Assembly (NCBI GenBank): GCA_017617545.1
Contig: JAFZVZ010000031.1
Coordinates: 1 to 55,129 of the forward strand
Direction: 5' to 3'
Length of the DNA stretch: 55,129 bases
Source: Lachnospiraceae bacterium
GTDB taxonomy: Bacteria; Bacillota; Clostridia; Lachnospirales; Lachnospiraceae
In this document: piece by piece, positions 31,949 through 40,527 of the stretch
Position numbering within the stretch: position 1 is the stretch's first letter
Layout of the letters: each line of letters opens with the position of its first letter
Program-made: the position numbers and the translations under genes
The notes under the pieces: model-generated
Seen by the model: only the letters and a program-made list of their open reading frames with translations
Told to the model about the DNA's origin: nothing
Databases searched by the model: none

Positions 31949-33043
31949 TTACTCTTCCGCTCCTTTCACCGTTGCTTTCTTCCAGTTCTCACTGATGCGT
32001 GCCATCAGCTTGCTGAAGCGTGCCTTCACAACCGGGGAACCGATGACTACCAGTAAAATGATGACGATAGCCTTGTATGCCTTCACGTCCGTCGAGGGAA
32101 CCTTCATCGCGTACAGCGTGATCGTGAGCATCTGGATCACGTACGCGCCGATGATACTGCCGCTGATCCGGAATTTTCCGCCTCCGAGATTGTTGCCGCC
32201 GATCGCGACCGCAAGGATGGCGTCCATCTCAATATCGAGAAGCAGCGTCTCGTGGTTGATCAATCCGAGGCGGGATACGCCGATGCATCCGGAAACCGAC
32301 ACGCACACGCCGAGGATGATAAAGCTGACCAGTTTGATCAGCGTGGGATTGATACCGTTCAGTCTCGCCGCCGCTCCGTTGATACCGACCGACTGCGTGA
32401 ACAGCTCGAGCGACGTAAAGCGGAACAAAAGCTTGAACAAGATCGCCATCAACAGGACAATGAACACAGGCGTCGGCACGGGAATTCCCGGGATAAAACC
32501 GCCGATCGCCTTGATAATGCTGCTGTCAACCGTGGGCGTCGCACCGCCGTTGATCCAGTAAGCGATGGAGCGTCCGCAGGTGTACAGGATCAGGGTTGCG
32601 ATCATCGGCTGGATCCGGAAGATCGCGACAAGGCTGCCGTTGAACGCGCCGAAGATCATCGCCACGACACAGGAAAACGCAAACGCGAGAAGTACCGTGC
32701 CGACCGAGATCGACGATCCCGACTTCAGCACCTTGACAAACACGCTGCCCGCGATCGCCGCCGCGGCGCCGACACTGATATCCTGTCCGCCGCAGGCCGC
32801 CGTTACGATCGTCATGCCCATGGCCAGGATCGCAAGCTCACTCGCTCCGTTGATGATCGTGATGATATTGCCCGAAAGAACGGCATTGCCGTCATTGTTA
32901 TGGCTGATCCCGATCCCGAAAAACCCCGGATCACGGATCAGGTTGAAGATCACAAGGATCGCGATCGCGATCAACGGGATGGTCAACTGGCCGAGCCCGC
33001 CGCTTAAGAATTTTTTGCGCTTATTTTCCATCTTAAGCCTCAC
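31949..33043 (-). CDS. Sugar ABC transporter permease (YtfT/RbsC-like)
   Basis: The 364-residue protein has multi-pass topology and the same family signature (GMTIVTAACGGQDISVGAAAAIAG). FTQSVGINGAAARLNGINPTLIKL is the cytosolic coupling loop that meets the ATPase. It overlaps the ATPase gene's 3' end by 11 bp, showing tight coupling. With the partner permease it should form the heterodimeric membrane channel of a pentose or furanose importer. Confidence 0.9.
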   Translation of the reverse strand: MRLKMENKRKKFLSGGLGQLTIPLIAIAILVIFNLIRDPGFFGIGISHNNDGNAVLSGNIITIINGASELAILAMGMTIVTAACGGQDISVGAAAAIAGSVFVKVLKSGSSISVGTVLLAFAFSCVVAMIFGAFNGSLVAIFRIQPMIATLILYTCGRSIAYWINGGATPTVDSSIIKAIGGFIPGIPVPTPVFIVLLMAILFKLLFRFTSLELFTQSVGINGAAARLNGINPTLIKLVSFIILGVCVSVSGCIGVSRLGLINHETLLLDIEMDAILAVAIGGNNLGGGKFRISGSIIGAYVIQMLTITLYAMKVPSTDVKAYKAIVIILLVVIGSPVVKARFSKLMARISENWKKATVKGAEE

Positions 33044-34529
33044 CTCCCGCGATCGTCTTCATCACCTGCGTCTGATTCAGGTCATTTCCCGTAAGCTCGC
33101 CCACGATGTGCCGGTCTCTCATGACGATGAGACGGCTGCACGTACGGAGCATCTCCTCCACCTCCGAGGAGATGAACGTGATGCTCATGCCCTCCTCGGC
33201 AAGCTTCAGCACAAGCTTCTGGATCTCAAGCTTGGTGCCGACATCGATGCCTCGCGTGGGCTCATCCAGGATCAGGTAATCGGGATGCGTGAGAAGCCAT
33301 CTCGCCAGGATTACCTTCTGCTGGTTTCCGCCGCTGAGGGATCCGACCGGCGTCTCCCTGCTCGCGGTCTTGATGTTCAATACCTTGATGTACTCATCCG
33401 CGAACGCTTCCGATTCGCTGCGGCTGATCGGTTTGAACACGCCGTTCATGACCTGAAGCGCCAGGATGATGTTCTCGCGCACCGAAAGCTCCGCGATGAT
33501 ACCGTCGCGCTTTCTGTCCTCGGCGAGATACCCGATGCCGTTTCGCATCGCTTCGACAGGTCTCGTGATCTTGACCCGCTTGTCCTTTATCGTCACGGTG
33601 CCGCCGGTAACCTTGTCAGCACCGAAGATTGCCCTCACACTCTCACTTCTGCCCGAGCCGAGAAGTCCCGTAAAGCCGTTAACCTCGCCCTTGCGGATGG
33701 TGAAATCAAACGGCAGCGCGTCGCTGCTCGAAAGATTTTTCGCCTCGTAAAATACTTCCTTTTCCTCGTCCTGCTTCTCCTCTGTCTCTCCGAGGTTGCT
33801 TAATTCCTCGAGTTCCTTACCGATCATCCTGGACACCAGCTGTACCTGCGGAAGCTCCTCCGTCAGATACTCTCCGACGAGTTCGCCGTTGCGCAGAACC
33901 GTGATGCGATCGCTGACCTCATACACCTGCTCCAGGAAGTGGGTAACGAATATGATCCCTACGCCCTGGCTCTTTAAGTCTCTCATGAGGCTGAAGAGCA
34001 TCTGGACTTCCTTGTCATCCAGGGAAGACGTCGGCTCATCCAGGATCAAAACCTTGCATTTCATGTCCACCGCGCGGGCGATCGCCACCATCTGCTGGAT
34101 GGCCAGTGAACATTTTCCGAGCAACTGCGTGCTCCTTGCGGGAATTCCGAGCCTTGACAGGATCTCGTCCGCCCGCTTCTCATATTCCTTACGGCGTATC
34201 ACCACGCCGCTTCTTCCGATAAACATGTTCTCAGCCACGGTGAGATTCGGGCACAGGGTGATCTCCTGATACACCGTGCTGATACCCGCGTTCTGGGCAT
34301 CCTGCGGGGAGTGGATCAGCACGCGCTGCCCCTCCAGTTTAATCTCGCCGCCGTCCATCGGATACACACCGGTCAAAACCTTGATAAGGGTGGATTTTCC
34401 GGCGCCGTTCTCACCCATAAGCGCGTGGATCTCGCCCTTTCGAAGCGTAAAATCCACGTTGTTCAACGCGTGAACGCCGGGGAACTTTTTGTCGATCTGG
34501 CGCATCGTCAGTAAGCATTCTTCCTGCAT
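33033..34529 (-). CDS. Two-domain sugar ABC transporter ATPase (YtfR/RbsA-like)
   Basis: The 498-residue protein contains two ABC domains. The first has Walker A GENGAGKSTL, a signature region around KCSLAIQQMV (degenerate, without LSGGQ) and Walker B VLILDEPTSSLD. The second has GLLGSGRSES, a modified P-loop, the signature LSGGNQQK and Walker B YLILDEPTRGID. This asymmetric pattern is usual in RbsA/MglA/XylG proteins. It powers uptake of the sugar captured by the lipoprotein encoded upstream. GGAGG precedes the ATG. It is separated from the binding-protein gene by an internal terminator. Confidence 0.93.
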   Translation of the reverse strand: MQEECLLTMRQIDKKFPGVHALNNVDFTLRKGEIHALMGENGAGKSTLIKVLTGVYPMDGGEIKLEGQRVLIHSPQDAQNAGISTVYQEITLCPNLTVAENMFIGRSGVVIRRKEYEKRADEILSRLGIPARSTQLLGKCSLAIQQMVAIARAVDMKCKVLILDEPTSSLDDKEVQMLFSLMRDLKSQGVGIIFVTHFLEQVYEVSDRITVLRNGELVGEYLTEELPQVQLVSRMIGKELEELSNLGETEEKQDEEKEVFYEAKNLSSSDALPFDFTIRKGEVNGFTGLLGSGRSESVRAIFGADKVTGGTVTIKDKRVKITRPVEAMRNGIGYLAEDRKRDGIIAELSVRENIILALQVMNGVFKPISRSESEAFADEYIKVLNIKTASRETPVGSLSGGNQQKVILARWLLTHPDYLILDEPTRGIDVGTKLEIQKLVLKLAEEGMSITFISSEVEEMLRTCSRLIVMRDRHIVGELTGNDLNQTQVMKTIAGGEA

Positions 34530-34558
34530 ACCAATCCTCCGTTTATCACATATTCTGT

Positions 34559-34601
34559 AAAAAAGCGCAGCCGAAGCTGATTCTCATCAGCTCAGCTGCG
34601 C
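34559..34601 (-). terminator. Internal terminator between binding-protein and ATPase genes
   Basis: GCGCAGC/GCTGCGC with an inner AGCTGAT/ATCAGCT helix forms a long hairpin (34565-34601), followed by six T on the minus strand. It should reduce transcription into the ATPase and permeases, giving excess binding protein, a common arrangement. Confidence 0.8.
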
Positions 34602-34620
34602 CTCTCGTCATACTATAAGA

Positions 34621-35586
34621 TTAGTCACCTAAACCGTAGGTATCGATATCACCCTGGGTGATGGTCTTTGCGTCAAATCCCTTTTCCTCGTTGATGATCA
34701 TCTTGTTCGCAGGAGACTTTCCGCTCTTGATCAGATCGCTGATGATCTGTGCCTGGAACGGGCTGCACTGTCCGTCGTAGTTCCACTTCTTTGCAAGGAG
34801 CTCGCGAAGTGCCCACTTGTTGCAGTCGAAACCGATGATAACAACCTTGCCGTCAACGCCGTGCGTGATGCCGGCTTCGTCGAGAGCCGCAACAGCGCCT
34901 CTTGCCATACCGTCGTTCTCAGCGTAGATAACGTTGAAATCTTCACCGCTGTTGATCACGGACTCAACGATCTTCTTAGCCTCTGCCTCATCCCAGCCGG
35001 CCGTCTGCTGAACAATCTTGGTCATCTTGCCGGATGCGAACTGAGCGTCCAAAGCACCGGTACGTCCGATCTGCGCGTCGGAACCCATGGCACCCTGGAT
35101 GTGGATAACCTTGTACTCAGGAAGGTTCAGGCTGAGAAGCCAGTTGACAGCGGTGTCGCCTTCCTTCGCCATGTCGGAAACAACAGCTGCCTCGTAAAGG
35201 CTCTCGTCAACTGCGATCTTACGGTCGAAGAGATACACCTTAACGCCTGCATCCTTCGCTTCCTTCAGGACATCGTCCCAACCGGTCGTCTCCGCTGCGG
35301 AGATCAGAAGGTAATCAACACCGTCAGTGATGAAACCCTTTGCTGCCTGGAGCTGTGCATCATTCTTGTCGCTGTAGAACGTCTTCAGCTCATAACCGTT
35401 AGCCTCGGAGAAAACCTTCTCCATGTCTTTTACGTTAGCTTCACGGTAGCCGGACTCCGAAGGCGGGTTGTTGACAACGCCGACCTTGATCTTTCCGTCG
35501 CCCTCGTCCTTACCGCAGGCGGTCAGAACAAACAGACAGGAAACGACAAGTAAACCCACAAGCAACAATGATCTGAACTTTCTCAT
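34621..35586 (-). CDS. Sugar-binding lipoprotein of the ABC transporter
   Basis: The 321-residue protein starts MRKFRSLLLVGLLVVSCLFVLTACGKDEGD: a lipoprotein signal with lipobox Cys24. The mature part is a periplasmic-binding-protein type 1 fold (IKVGVVNNPPSESGYREANV, DGVDYLLISAAETTGWDDVLKEAKDAGVKVYLFDR), close to galactofuranose/arabinose-binding proteins. GGAGG lies upstream of 35586; the frame extends further but has no better start. It feeds the ATPase and permease genes downstream. Confidence 0.92.
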   Translation of the reverse strand: MRKFRSLLLVGLLVVSCLFVLTACGKDEGDGKIKVGVVNNPPSESGYREANVKDMEKVFSEANGYELKTFYSDKNDAQLQAAKGFITDGVDYLLISAAETTGWDDVLKEAKDAGVKVYLFDRKIAVDESLYEAAVVSDMAKEGDTAVNWLLSLNLPEYKVIHIQGAMGSDAQIGRTGALDAQFASGKMTKIVQQTAGWDEAEAKKIVESVINSGEDFNVIYAENDGMARGAVAALDEAGITHGVDGKVVIIGFDCNKWALRELLAKKWNYDGQCSPFQAQIISDLIKSGKSPANKMIINEEKGFDAKTITQGDIDTYGLGD

Positions 35587-35669
35587 TGTTTTATATCCTC
35601 CTTCTTTTTGGTCGTCATCGACCTTTCGAACATAGGATATCGCATGTGGGTTCGCCGGTAAATCCAGGT

Positions 35670-35693
35670 TGATATTGACATGGTTCAATATCA
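35670..35693. promoter_or_regulatory. Palindromic operator overlapping the transporter promoter
   Basis: TGATATTGA and TCAATATCA are perfect 9-bp inverted repeats separated by 6 bp. The right arm overlaps the -10 box of the binding-protein promoter, suggesting a repressor site. Confidence 0.6.
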
Positions 35694-35719
35694 TACCGTG
35701 TTTGGTATTCGATTGTAAA
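35690..35719 (-). promoter_or_regulatory. Promoter of the sugar ABC transporter operon
   Basis: On the minus strand TTTACA (35714-35719) and TATGAT (35690-35695) are separated by 18 bp. The leader to the binding-protein ATG at 35586 is about 100 nt. Confidence 0.65.
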
Positions 35720-35736
35720 TTCGGTTAAAAATGATT

Positions 35737-36996
35737 TTACTCAGGTTGATTTTGATACTGCGCCCGGTAATCGGAGGGCGTCAGTCCCGTATTTTTCTTG
35801 AAAATGTAACTGAAATAATGCGCGTCGTTGTAGCCGACCTCACGGGCGATCTGTGAGCCCTTGACCGTGGTGTTGCGAAGCAGCTCCTTCGCCTTCCCAA
35901 GACGCAGGTAGATCAGGTACTCCGTGAAGGTCTGCCCGTTCTGCTGCGAGAACACCGTCGAGAAACGGCTGTTGCTCATCCCGACGGCCTTCGCCACATC
36001 CTGCAGCATCAGGCTCGGATTCGTAAAATTCTGTGCCATGTACAGTTTCGCCTCGCTGATCACGGCAGGCGTCTTCTCATCCGCTGCCTCGCCCATCTCG
36101 CGAGTGCCGAGGATGATCGCGTTCTCGTCCGAGCGCTCCACCAAAAGGTGGCGGATATGTCTCGCGGTGCGGAAGCTCTGATAGATCTCCTCCGGCTTGT
36201 CCACGATGTCGCCGATGCCGACACGGATCTTCACAGCGCCGATCCGCTCGAGCTCTCTCGCAAGCGACGTGGCGAACGCGTACGCGCTCTCCTCCACATC
36301 TTCTCCGGTTTCGCCCGGGATCAGGAACCTTGTTCCTACGCGCCCCGGTGACGGCAGCGCGAGCCCGCCGCTGTTATCCGCAAGGTCCGCCGCCGCTGCC
36401 TGCCCGTCCCCGACCGGCTCAAACGCCGCATCGATCACGGTGTAGTACGGCTTCGGTACGGCGCAGCCCATGGAAGACAGCTGCTTGAGAACATCCTGCG
36501 CGTCCTTCTCGGCCGCTTCGTCGGAAAATAACGACCCGACCAGTTTCTCCCTGACCAGCTTGCCGCCGCTCTCCATGCGGGCGCGAAGGCTGGCCGCGTG
36601 CTCGTACGTGTTTCTCTCCGCCTGCAGCTGCGCGCTCACCTTGTCAAGCGCCCCCTTTAAAGCGTCCGCGGTGATCGGTTTCAGCAGGTACTCGCGCACA
36701 CCGAGCTGAATGCACTGGCGCGCGTACTCAAACTCATCGTAGCCGCTTAAGACAACGATCCCGATCCACGGCATCTGTGCCTTCATGATCCTGCAGAGCT
36801 CGATGCCGTCCATGAACGGCATGCGGATGTCGGTGATCACAATGTCGGGGTTGGTGTCGCGGATCATCGGAAGCGCCATCTCACCGTCGGGCGCCTCGCC
36901 GACAAGAACATACGGTGTCTCGTCCCAGGGGAACGACTCCCGGATGCCCTCCCGGACAACAATTTCGTCATCAACCAGAAATACTTTCATCTTCAC
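35737..36996 (-). CDS. YesN-type response regulator with AraC DNA-binding domain
   Basis: The 419-residue protein has an N-terminal receiver domain (VFLVDDE acidic pocket, phospho-acceptor Asp56 in ITDIRMPFMDG, and YDEFEYARQCIQLGVREYLLKP with the conserved Lys). A middle linker of about 180 residues follows, then a C-terminal AraC-type double helix-turn-helix (YMAQNFTNPSLMLQDVAKAVGMSNSRFSTVF, VGYNDAHYFSYIFKKNTGLTPSDYRAQY). The frame opens with GTG at 36996, four nt after GGAGGAG; ATG at 36990 is the alternative. It overlaps the kinase gene and probably activates the transporter promoter. Confidence 0.92.
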   Translation of the reverse strand: MKMKVFLVDDEIVVREGIRESFPWDETPYVLVGEAPDGEMALPMIRDTNPDIVITDIRMPFMDGIELCRIMKAQMPWIGIVVLSGYDEFEYARQCIQLGVREYLLKPITADALKGALDKVSAQLQAERNTYEHAASLRARMESGGKLVREKLVGSLFSDEAAEKDAQDVLKQLSSMGCAVPKPYYTVIDAAFEPVGDGQAAAADLADNSGGLALPSPGRVGTRFLIPGETGEDVEESAYAFATSLARELERIGAVKIRVGIGDIVDKPEEIYQSFRTARHIRHLLVERSDENAIILGTREMGEAADEKTPAVISEAKLYMAQNFTNPSLMLQDVAKAVGMSNSRFSTVFSQQNGQTFTEYLIYLRLGKAKELLRNTTVKGSQIAREVGYNDAHYFSYIFKKNTGLTPSDYRAQYQNQPE

Positions 36997-38437
36997 TAAT
37001 CTCCTCCCGGGTTCTGCACGGCACCGTAAAGCTTACCGATGTGCCGCTCGCGTCGCTCTCGATCGTAAGGCCCTCCGACTGATTGTAGTACAGACGGATC
37101 CGCAGGTTGACGTTCACAAGGCCGAAACCACCGCCGGCCACGTTGACCGAGGGCTGCCCCAGCTTCATTCGTTCGTTCAGCTCCGCGAGCTGCTCCGGCG
37201 TCATACCCAGTCCGGTATCCTTCACGGTGAACACGAGGTTACCGTCCTGCTGCCGCCCGGTCACAACGATCCTGCCGCCGCCGCGCTTGATCTTGATGCC
37301 GTGGTACAGGGCATTTTCCACAAGCGGCTGCAACAGAAGCTTCAAAATATAAATATCGCCGATATCATCCGGAATATCGATCTCGTAATCCATGATATCG
37401 CGGTAACGTGTCTGCTGGATCTTCAGATAACCCTCGATGTGCTTCTTCTCCTGGCTGATCGGGATCCAGTCGGCGCCCGAGGAAAGACTGATGCGGAAGA
37501 AGTCGCTCAGAGCGCCGGTCAGCTGGATGACCTCATCCTTCTCTCCGGCCTCCGCCTTCCACACGATCGCGTCCAGTGTATTATACAGAAAATGAGGGTT
37601 GATCTGCGCCTGAAGCGTGCGGAGCTCCGCCTTGCGCAGCTGCCGCGCGTCCAGGTTGCTCTTCTGCATCATCGCCTGCAGGCGGTCCGCCATGGTATTT
37701 ACCTGCAGTGTCAGGTTGCGCAGCTCCGTGACATCCGTGTCCGCGATCTTGGCGTCGAACGCGCCGTCGGCGATCCGCGCCGCAGCCTCCTCCAGCCGCT
37801 CGATCGGAAGCCGTACGGACTGTGCCGTCGCCTTCACGGAGCGGTCCCGGATCAACAGCGCAATAACAACGATCAGGATCTCAATGATCGCCGTGACAAG
37901 AACCCAGATGCGCAGGCTGACGCTCATGCGCGCGGTGGAGTTGATCTCCTTCGCGATGTACTCGTTCAGCATACTGTCGACGAGCGTCGCGACGCCTCGC
38001 ACCTCCTCGATCACGGCCTCGCTCTCCACGACGGGAACTCCGGCATCGACGTTGTCGCGGATCCGGTCCACATAGTTCTCGAGCGTCTGCATGGTCCGTC
38101 TCGCCACGATCAGCGTGAGCCTGTTCTCCTCGCCCGTCTGCTCCGTGATTGAATCGATCGTGTCGTTCACCTTGTGGATTGAAGAATAGATCCCGCTGCT
38201 CGGGAACGTCTCACGGCCGCTGACGATGTTCCACGCGGTCTCTGGGATCTTCTCCGTCACGTCCGTCTTGAGGTTGGCCACGGTCTCCATGCGGTCGATG
38301 GCATTATGGTATTTGGCGGCATAGAAAAGCATGAGCAGCAGGCTGATGATGATCGGGATCATCAAAACAAGCACGAGCCGGTGGCTCATGTTGCCGATCT
38401 GCCCCAGAATACTTTTCTCCTTCTTCACCCTGCTCAT
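36971..38437 (-). CDS. YesM-type membrane sensor histidine kinase
   Basis: The 488-residue protein has membrane helices at about 20-40 and 175-197 flanking an extracytoplasmic sensor of about 135 helical residues. A HAMP-like linker follows, then the LytS/YesM-type kinase core with phospho-accepting His282 in LQAQINPHFLYNTLD and an HATPase domain (LLLQPLVENALYHGIK and DTGLGM). Its start is 1 nt from the stop of the lipoprotein gene upstream, and its end overlaps the regulator gene. The adjacent YtfQ-like lipoprotein likely delivers the sugar signal. Confidence 0.92.
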   Translation of the reverse strand: MSRVKKEKSILGQIGNMSHRLVLVLMIPIIISLLLMLFYAAKYHNAIDRMETVANLKTDVTEKIPETAWNIVSGRETFPSSGIYSSIHKVNDTIDSITEQTGEENRLTLIVARRTMQTLENYVDRIRDNVDAGVPVVESEAVIEEVRGVATLVDSMLNEYIAKEINSTARMSVSLRIWVLVTAIIEILIVVIALLIRDRSVKATAQSVRLPIERLEEAAARIADGAFDAKIADTDVTELRNLTLQVNTMADRLQAMMQKSNLDARQLRKAELRTLQAQINPHFLYNTLDAIVWKAEAGEKDEVIQLTGALSDFFRISLSSGADWIPISQEKKHIEGYLKIQQTRYRDIMDYEIDIPDDIGDIYILKLLLQPLVENALYHGIKIKRGGGRIVVTGRQQDGNLVFTVKDTGLGMTPEQLAELNERMKLGQPSVNVAGGGFGLVNVNLRIRLYYNQSEGLTIESDASGTSVSFTVPCRTREEISEDESISG

Positions 38438-38438
38438 C

Positions 38439-39416
38439 TCAATACCCTCTCGGCGCGATCTGTGACACGTCCGTCTCATCGCTGAACACCTGCTCCACGG
38501 GATGGATCTCCGCTGCCACACTCTCGCCGTTTTTGAGCTTGAGCGCGGTCTCCATGAGTTCCTTGCCGAGCTTCGGCGTGCACTCCACGATGCAGTTGAT
38601 CTTGCCTTCCTTCAGCACGTCGATCGCCTCCTGGCCGCCGTCGATGGAAATGATGATCATGTCCCTGCCGGGTTTCAGGTTAACCTTCTCAATCTCGGGG
38701 ATCGCCCCGATGGTCATCTCGTCGTTGTGGGAAAATACAACATCGATGGTGTCGCCGTATTTTCCCAGGAAATACTTCATGCACTCGGCGCCGCGGCTCT
38801 TAAGAAAGTCACCATCGACGCTCTCAAGCACGTTCATGCGCGGGTCGCCTGCGATCGTGTCCATAAAGCCCGCCTGCCGCTGCCGCATGGGCGTAGAGTT
38901 CGCCGTACCGGTGATCTCCACGATGTTCACGTACGTAAGCCCTAAACTATCAGCCTTGCGGATCAGGTACTCCGCGGCCATCACGCCCTCGCGGTAGAAA
39001 TCCGCTCCGATCAGGCACGTCGTGAGGCCTTCCTCCTTCGTGTTGATGTCGCGGTCCACGAGGATCACCGGGATCCCGGCGTCCTTCGCCTCCTTGAGCA
39101 CGTTGTCCCAGCCTTCCTCGACAACCGGGGAAAATGCGATGACATCCACCTTGTAAGCGATGAACCTGCGGATCGCCGCAATCTGGTTCTCCTGCTTCTG
39201 GTTCGCGTTCTCAAACATCAGTCCGATGCCGTAGGCAGCCGCCTGATCCTCGATGTCCTTCGTGTTGCCGATGCGCCATGCGCTCTCGCTGCCGATCTGG
39301 CTGAACCCGAGAACGAGTCTTGAGTCGCCTCCGTCCTCGGATTTTCCGCAGCCCGCGATGATCGTCGCGAGTACTATGCACAGAAGCAACAACAGTTTAT
39401 GTCTCCGTTTTCCCAT
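38439..39416 (-). CDS. YtfQ-like sugar-binding lipoprotein, probable signal receptor
   Basis: The 325-residue protein has a lipoprotein signal with Cys23 (IIAGCGKSED). The mature part is highly similar in pattern to YtfQ galactofuranose-binding proteins: LVLGFSQIGSESAWR, ANQKQENQIAAIRRFIAYKVDVIAFSPVVEEGWDNVLKEAKDAGIPVILVDRDI and VVFSHNDEMTIGAI. It is encoded in the sensory operon rather than with the permeases. In established three-component systems (XylFII-LytS-YesN) such a protein binds sugar outside and activates the kinase. Confidence 0.88.
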   Translation of the reverse strand: MGKRRHKLLLLLCIVLATIIAGCGKSEDGGDSRLVLGFSQIGSESAWRIGNTKDIEDQAAAYGIGLMFENANQKQENQIAAIRRFIAYKVDVIAFSPVVEEGWDNVLKEAKDAGIPVILVDRDINTKEEGLTTCLIGADFYREGVMAAEYLIRKADSLGLTYVNIVEITGTANSTPMRQRQAGFMDTIAGDPRMNVLESVDGDFLKSRGAECMKYFLGKYGDTIDVVFSHNDEMTIGAIPEIEKVNLKPGRDMIIISIDGGQEAIDVLKEGKINCIVECTPKLGKELMETALKLKNGESVAAEIHPVEQVFSDETDVSQIAPRGY

Positions 39417-39459
39417 ACATTACCTTCCTTCAGCACTGAACAACCTGGTAAAACCACCG

Positions 39460-40326
39460 TCAGGGGGTATCCGTTCCCGCAAACGCGTTTTCAAACTTCG
39501 CCTGTATCTCTGCGACCGTACAGAACGATATCTCAACATATGTCTGATACGAAACGATCTTCGCAACCTGATCCGTAGTGCGATCTCCTGCAACGAACAG
39601 CTTCACGTAGATCGTCTCACCCTCCTCGTCGATGAAGCAGTGCGCTTCATCCATTCCGCCGTAGAACTGAACCAAATTTTGGAACCGGTTCGGCCCGACC
39701 ATCGCATCATAGCTGATTGAGGCCGTCTCCCCAACGGCGAGGTCCCTTCGGTGATGACCGTCGACCGGAAACGGCAGGTATGCCGTAATCCCGTCCGGCA
39801 ATTTCACACACATGCAGAGCTCCCCGAGCTCAACGAAGTACTTCTCGTAGTTGACTTTGGAGGTGTCGCCGAACGACATTTGAAAGCAGTGGTTGTCCTT
39901 GAAAAATAACCCGCCACCCGTGGCCGCTGCCGTAATCTCGGCCGCAGGGACAAACACGCCTTCCCTTTGGAATACCCCGTAGAAGTACGGGCTGGCGGCG
40001 ATCACGTTCTTGTAGAAAGCCTCTGCGGAATCGCACGACGCGTTCTTATACTGCACTCCTTCGATCAGTTCCCCTTTTTTCATCGCATCGCCCTCGTACA
40101 CACATTGGGAAAATGAGAGCGTCACTTTTCCGTCCATGCTCTTGACCGTCAGGTCCTCGATCTTCTTGTTTTTCTTCTCCTCTTCCATGCGCTCGTTTTC
40201 GCGGTCGACCAGCTTGCCGATCCCCACGATCGCCGCGAAGGAAACCACGACCGCGATCAGCACCGCGATCAGAAATCCATGATTCTTCTTATCCTTAGGC
40301 TTCCCGGCCTTGACCTCATGATCCAT
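39460..40326 (-). CDS. Unknown membrane-anchored protein of the sensory operon
   Basis: The protein (about 288 residues from 40326) has a short basic cytosolic N-terminus, one membrane helix (GFLIAVLIAVVVSFAAIVGIG), a charged linker (RENERMEEEKKNKKIEDL) and an extracytoplasmic beta-rich domain of about 220 residues that I do not recognise. GGGGGT lies 6 nt before the ATG; a GTG at 40344 is possible. It is first in a four-gene operon with a YtfQ-like lipoprotein, kinase and regulator, 43 nt upstream of the lipoprotein, so it may take part in sugar sensing. Confidence 0.7.
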   Translation of the reverse strand: MDHEVKAGKPKDKKNHGFLIAVLIAVVVSFAAIVGIGKLVDRENERMEEEKKNKKIEDLTVKSMDGKVTLSFSQCVYEGDAMKKGELIEGVQYKNASCDSAEAFYKNVIAASPYFYGVFQREGVFVPAAEITAAATGGGLFFKDNHCFQMSFGDTSKVNYEKYFVELGELCMCVKLPDGITAYLPFPVDGHHRRDLAVGETASISYDAMVGPNRFQNLVQFYGGMDEAHCFIDEEGETIYVKLFVAGDRTTDQVAKIVSYQTYVEISFCTVAEIQAKFENAFAGTDTP

Positions 40327-40396
40327 ACGTAACCCCCGATCCACGTATCAGTATTTTGCCGGCACGGAGCCCCCCACGACTCCGACCTGTCTTTGT

Positions 40397-40425
40397 ATTA
40401 TACACTATTTTGTAAATTCTGTTAA
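40397..40425 (-). promoter_or_regulatory. Promoter of the sensory operon
   Basis: On the minus strand TTAACA (40420-40425) and a perfect TATAAT (40397-40402) are separated by 17 bp. The next ATG downstream is at 40326. Confidence 0.8.
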
Positions 40426-40481
40426 GGGGGTGCTTTACGTTCCCGATGCAACCCGTGCTTCGTGCTCCTGCCTCCAAGCAC

Positions 40482-40514
40482 AAAAAAGGAGCCGCTCCTG
40501 TTCGGAGCAGCCCC
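40482..40514 (-). terminator. Intrinsic terminator of the ABC exporter operon
   Basis: GGAGCCGCTCC (40488-40498) and GGAGCAGCCCC (40504-40514) form an 11-bp stem with G-T pairs around a 5-nt loop, followed by six T on the minus strand. Confidence 0.85.
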
Positions 40515-40527
40515 TCCAAAGCCATTG

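Noticed and set aside
34129-34160. Possible damage in the first ABC domain of the sugar ATPase, which lacks LSGGQ
   Set aside because: Asymmetric, partly degenerate domains are normal in the RbsA/MglA family.
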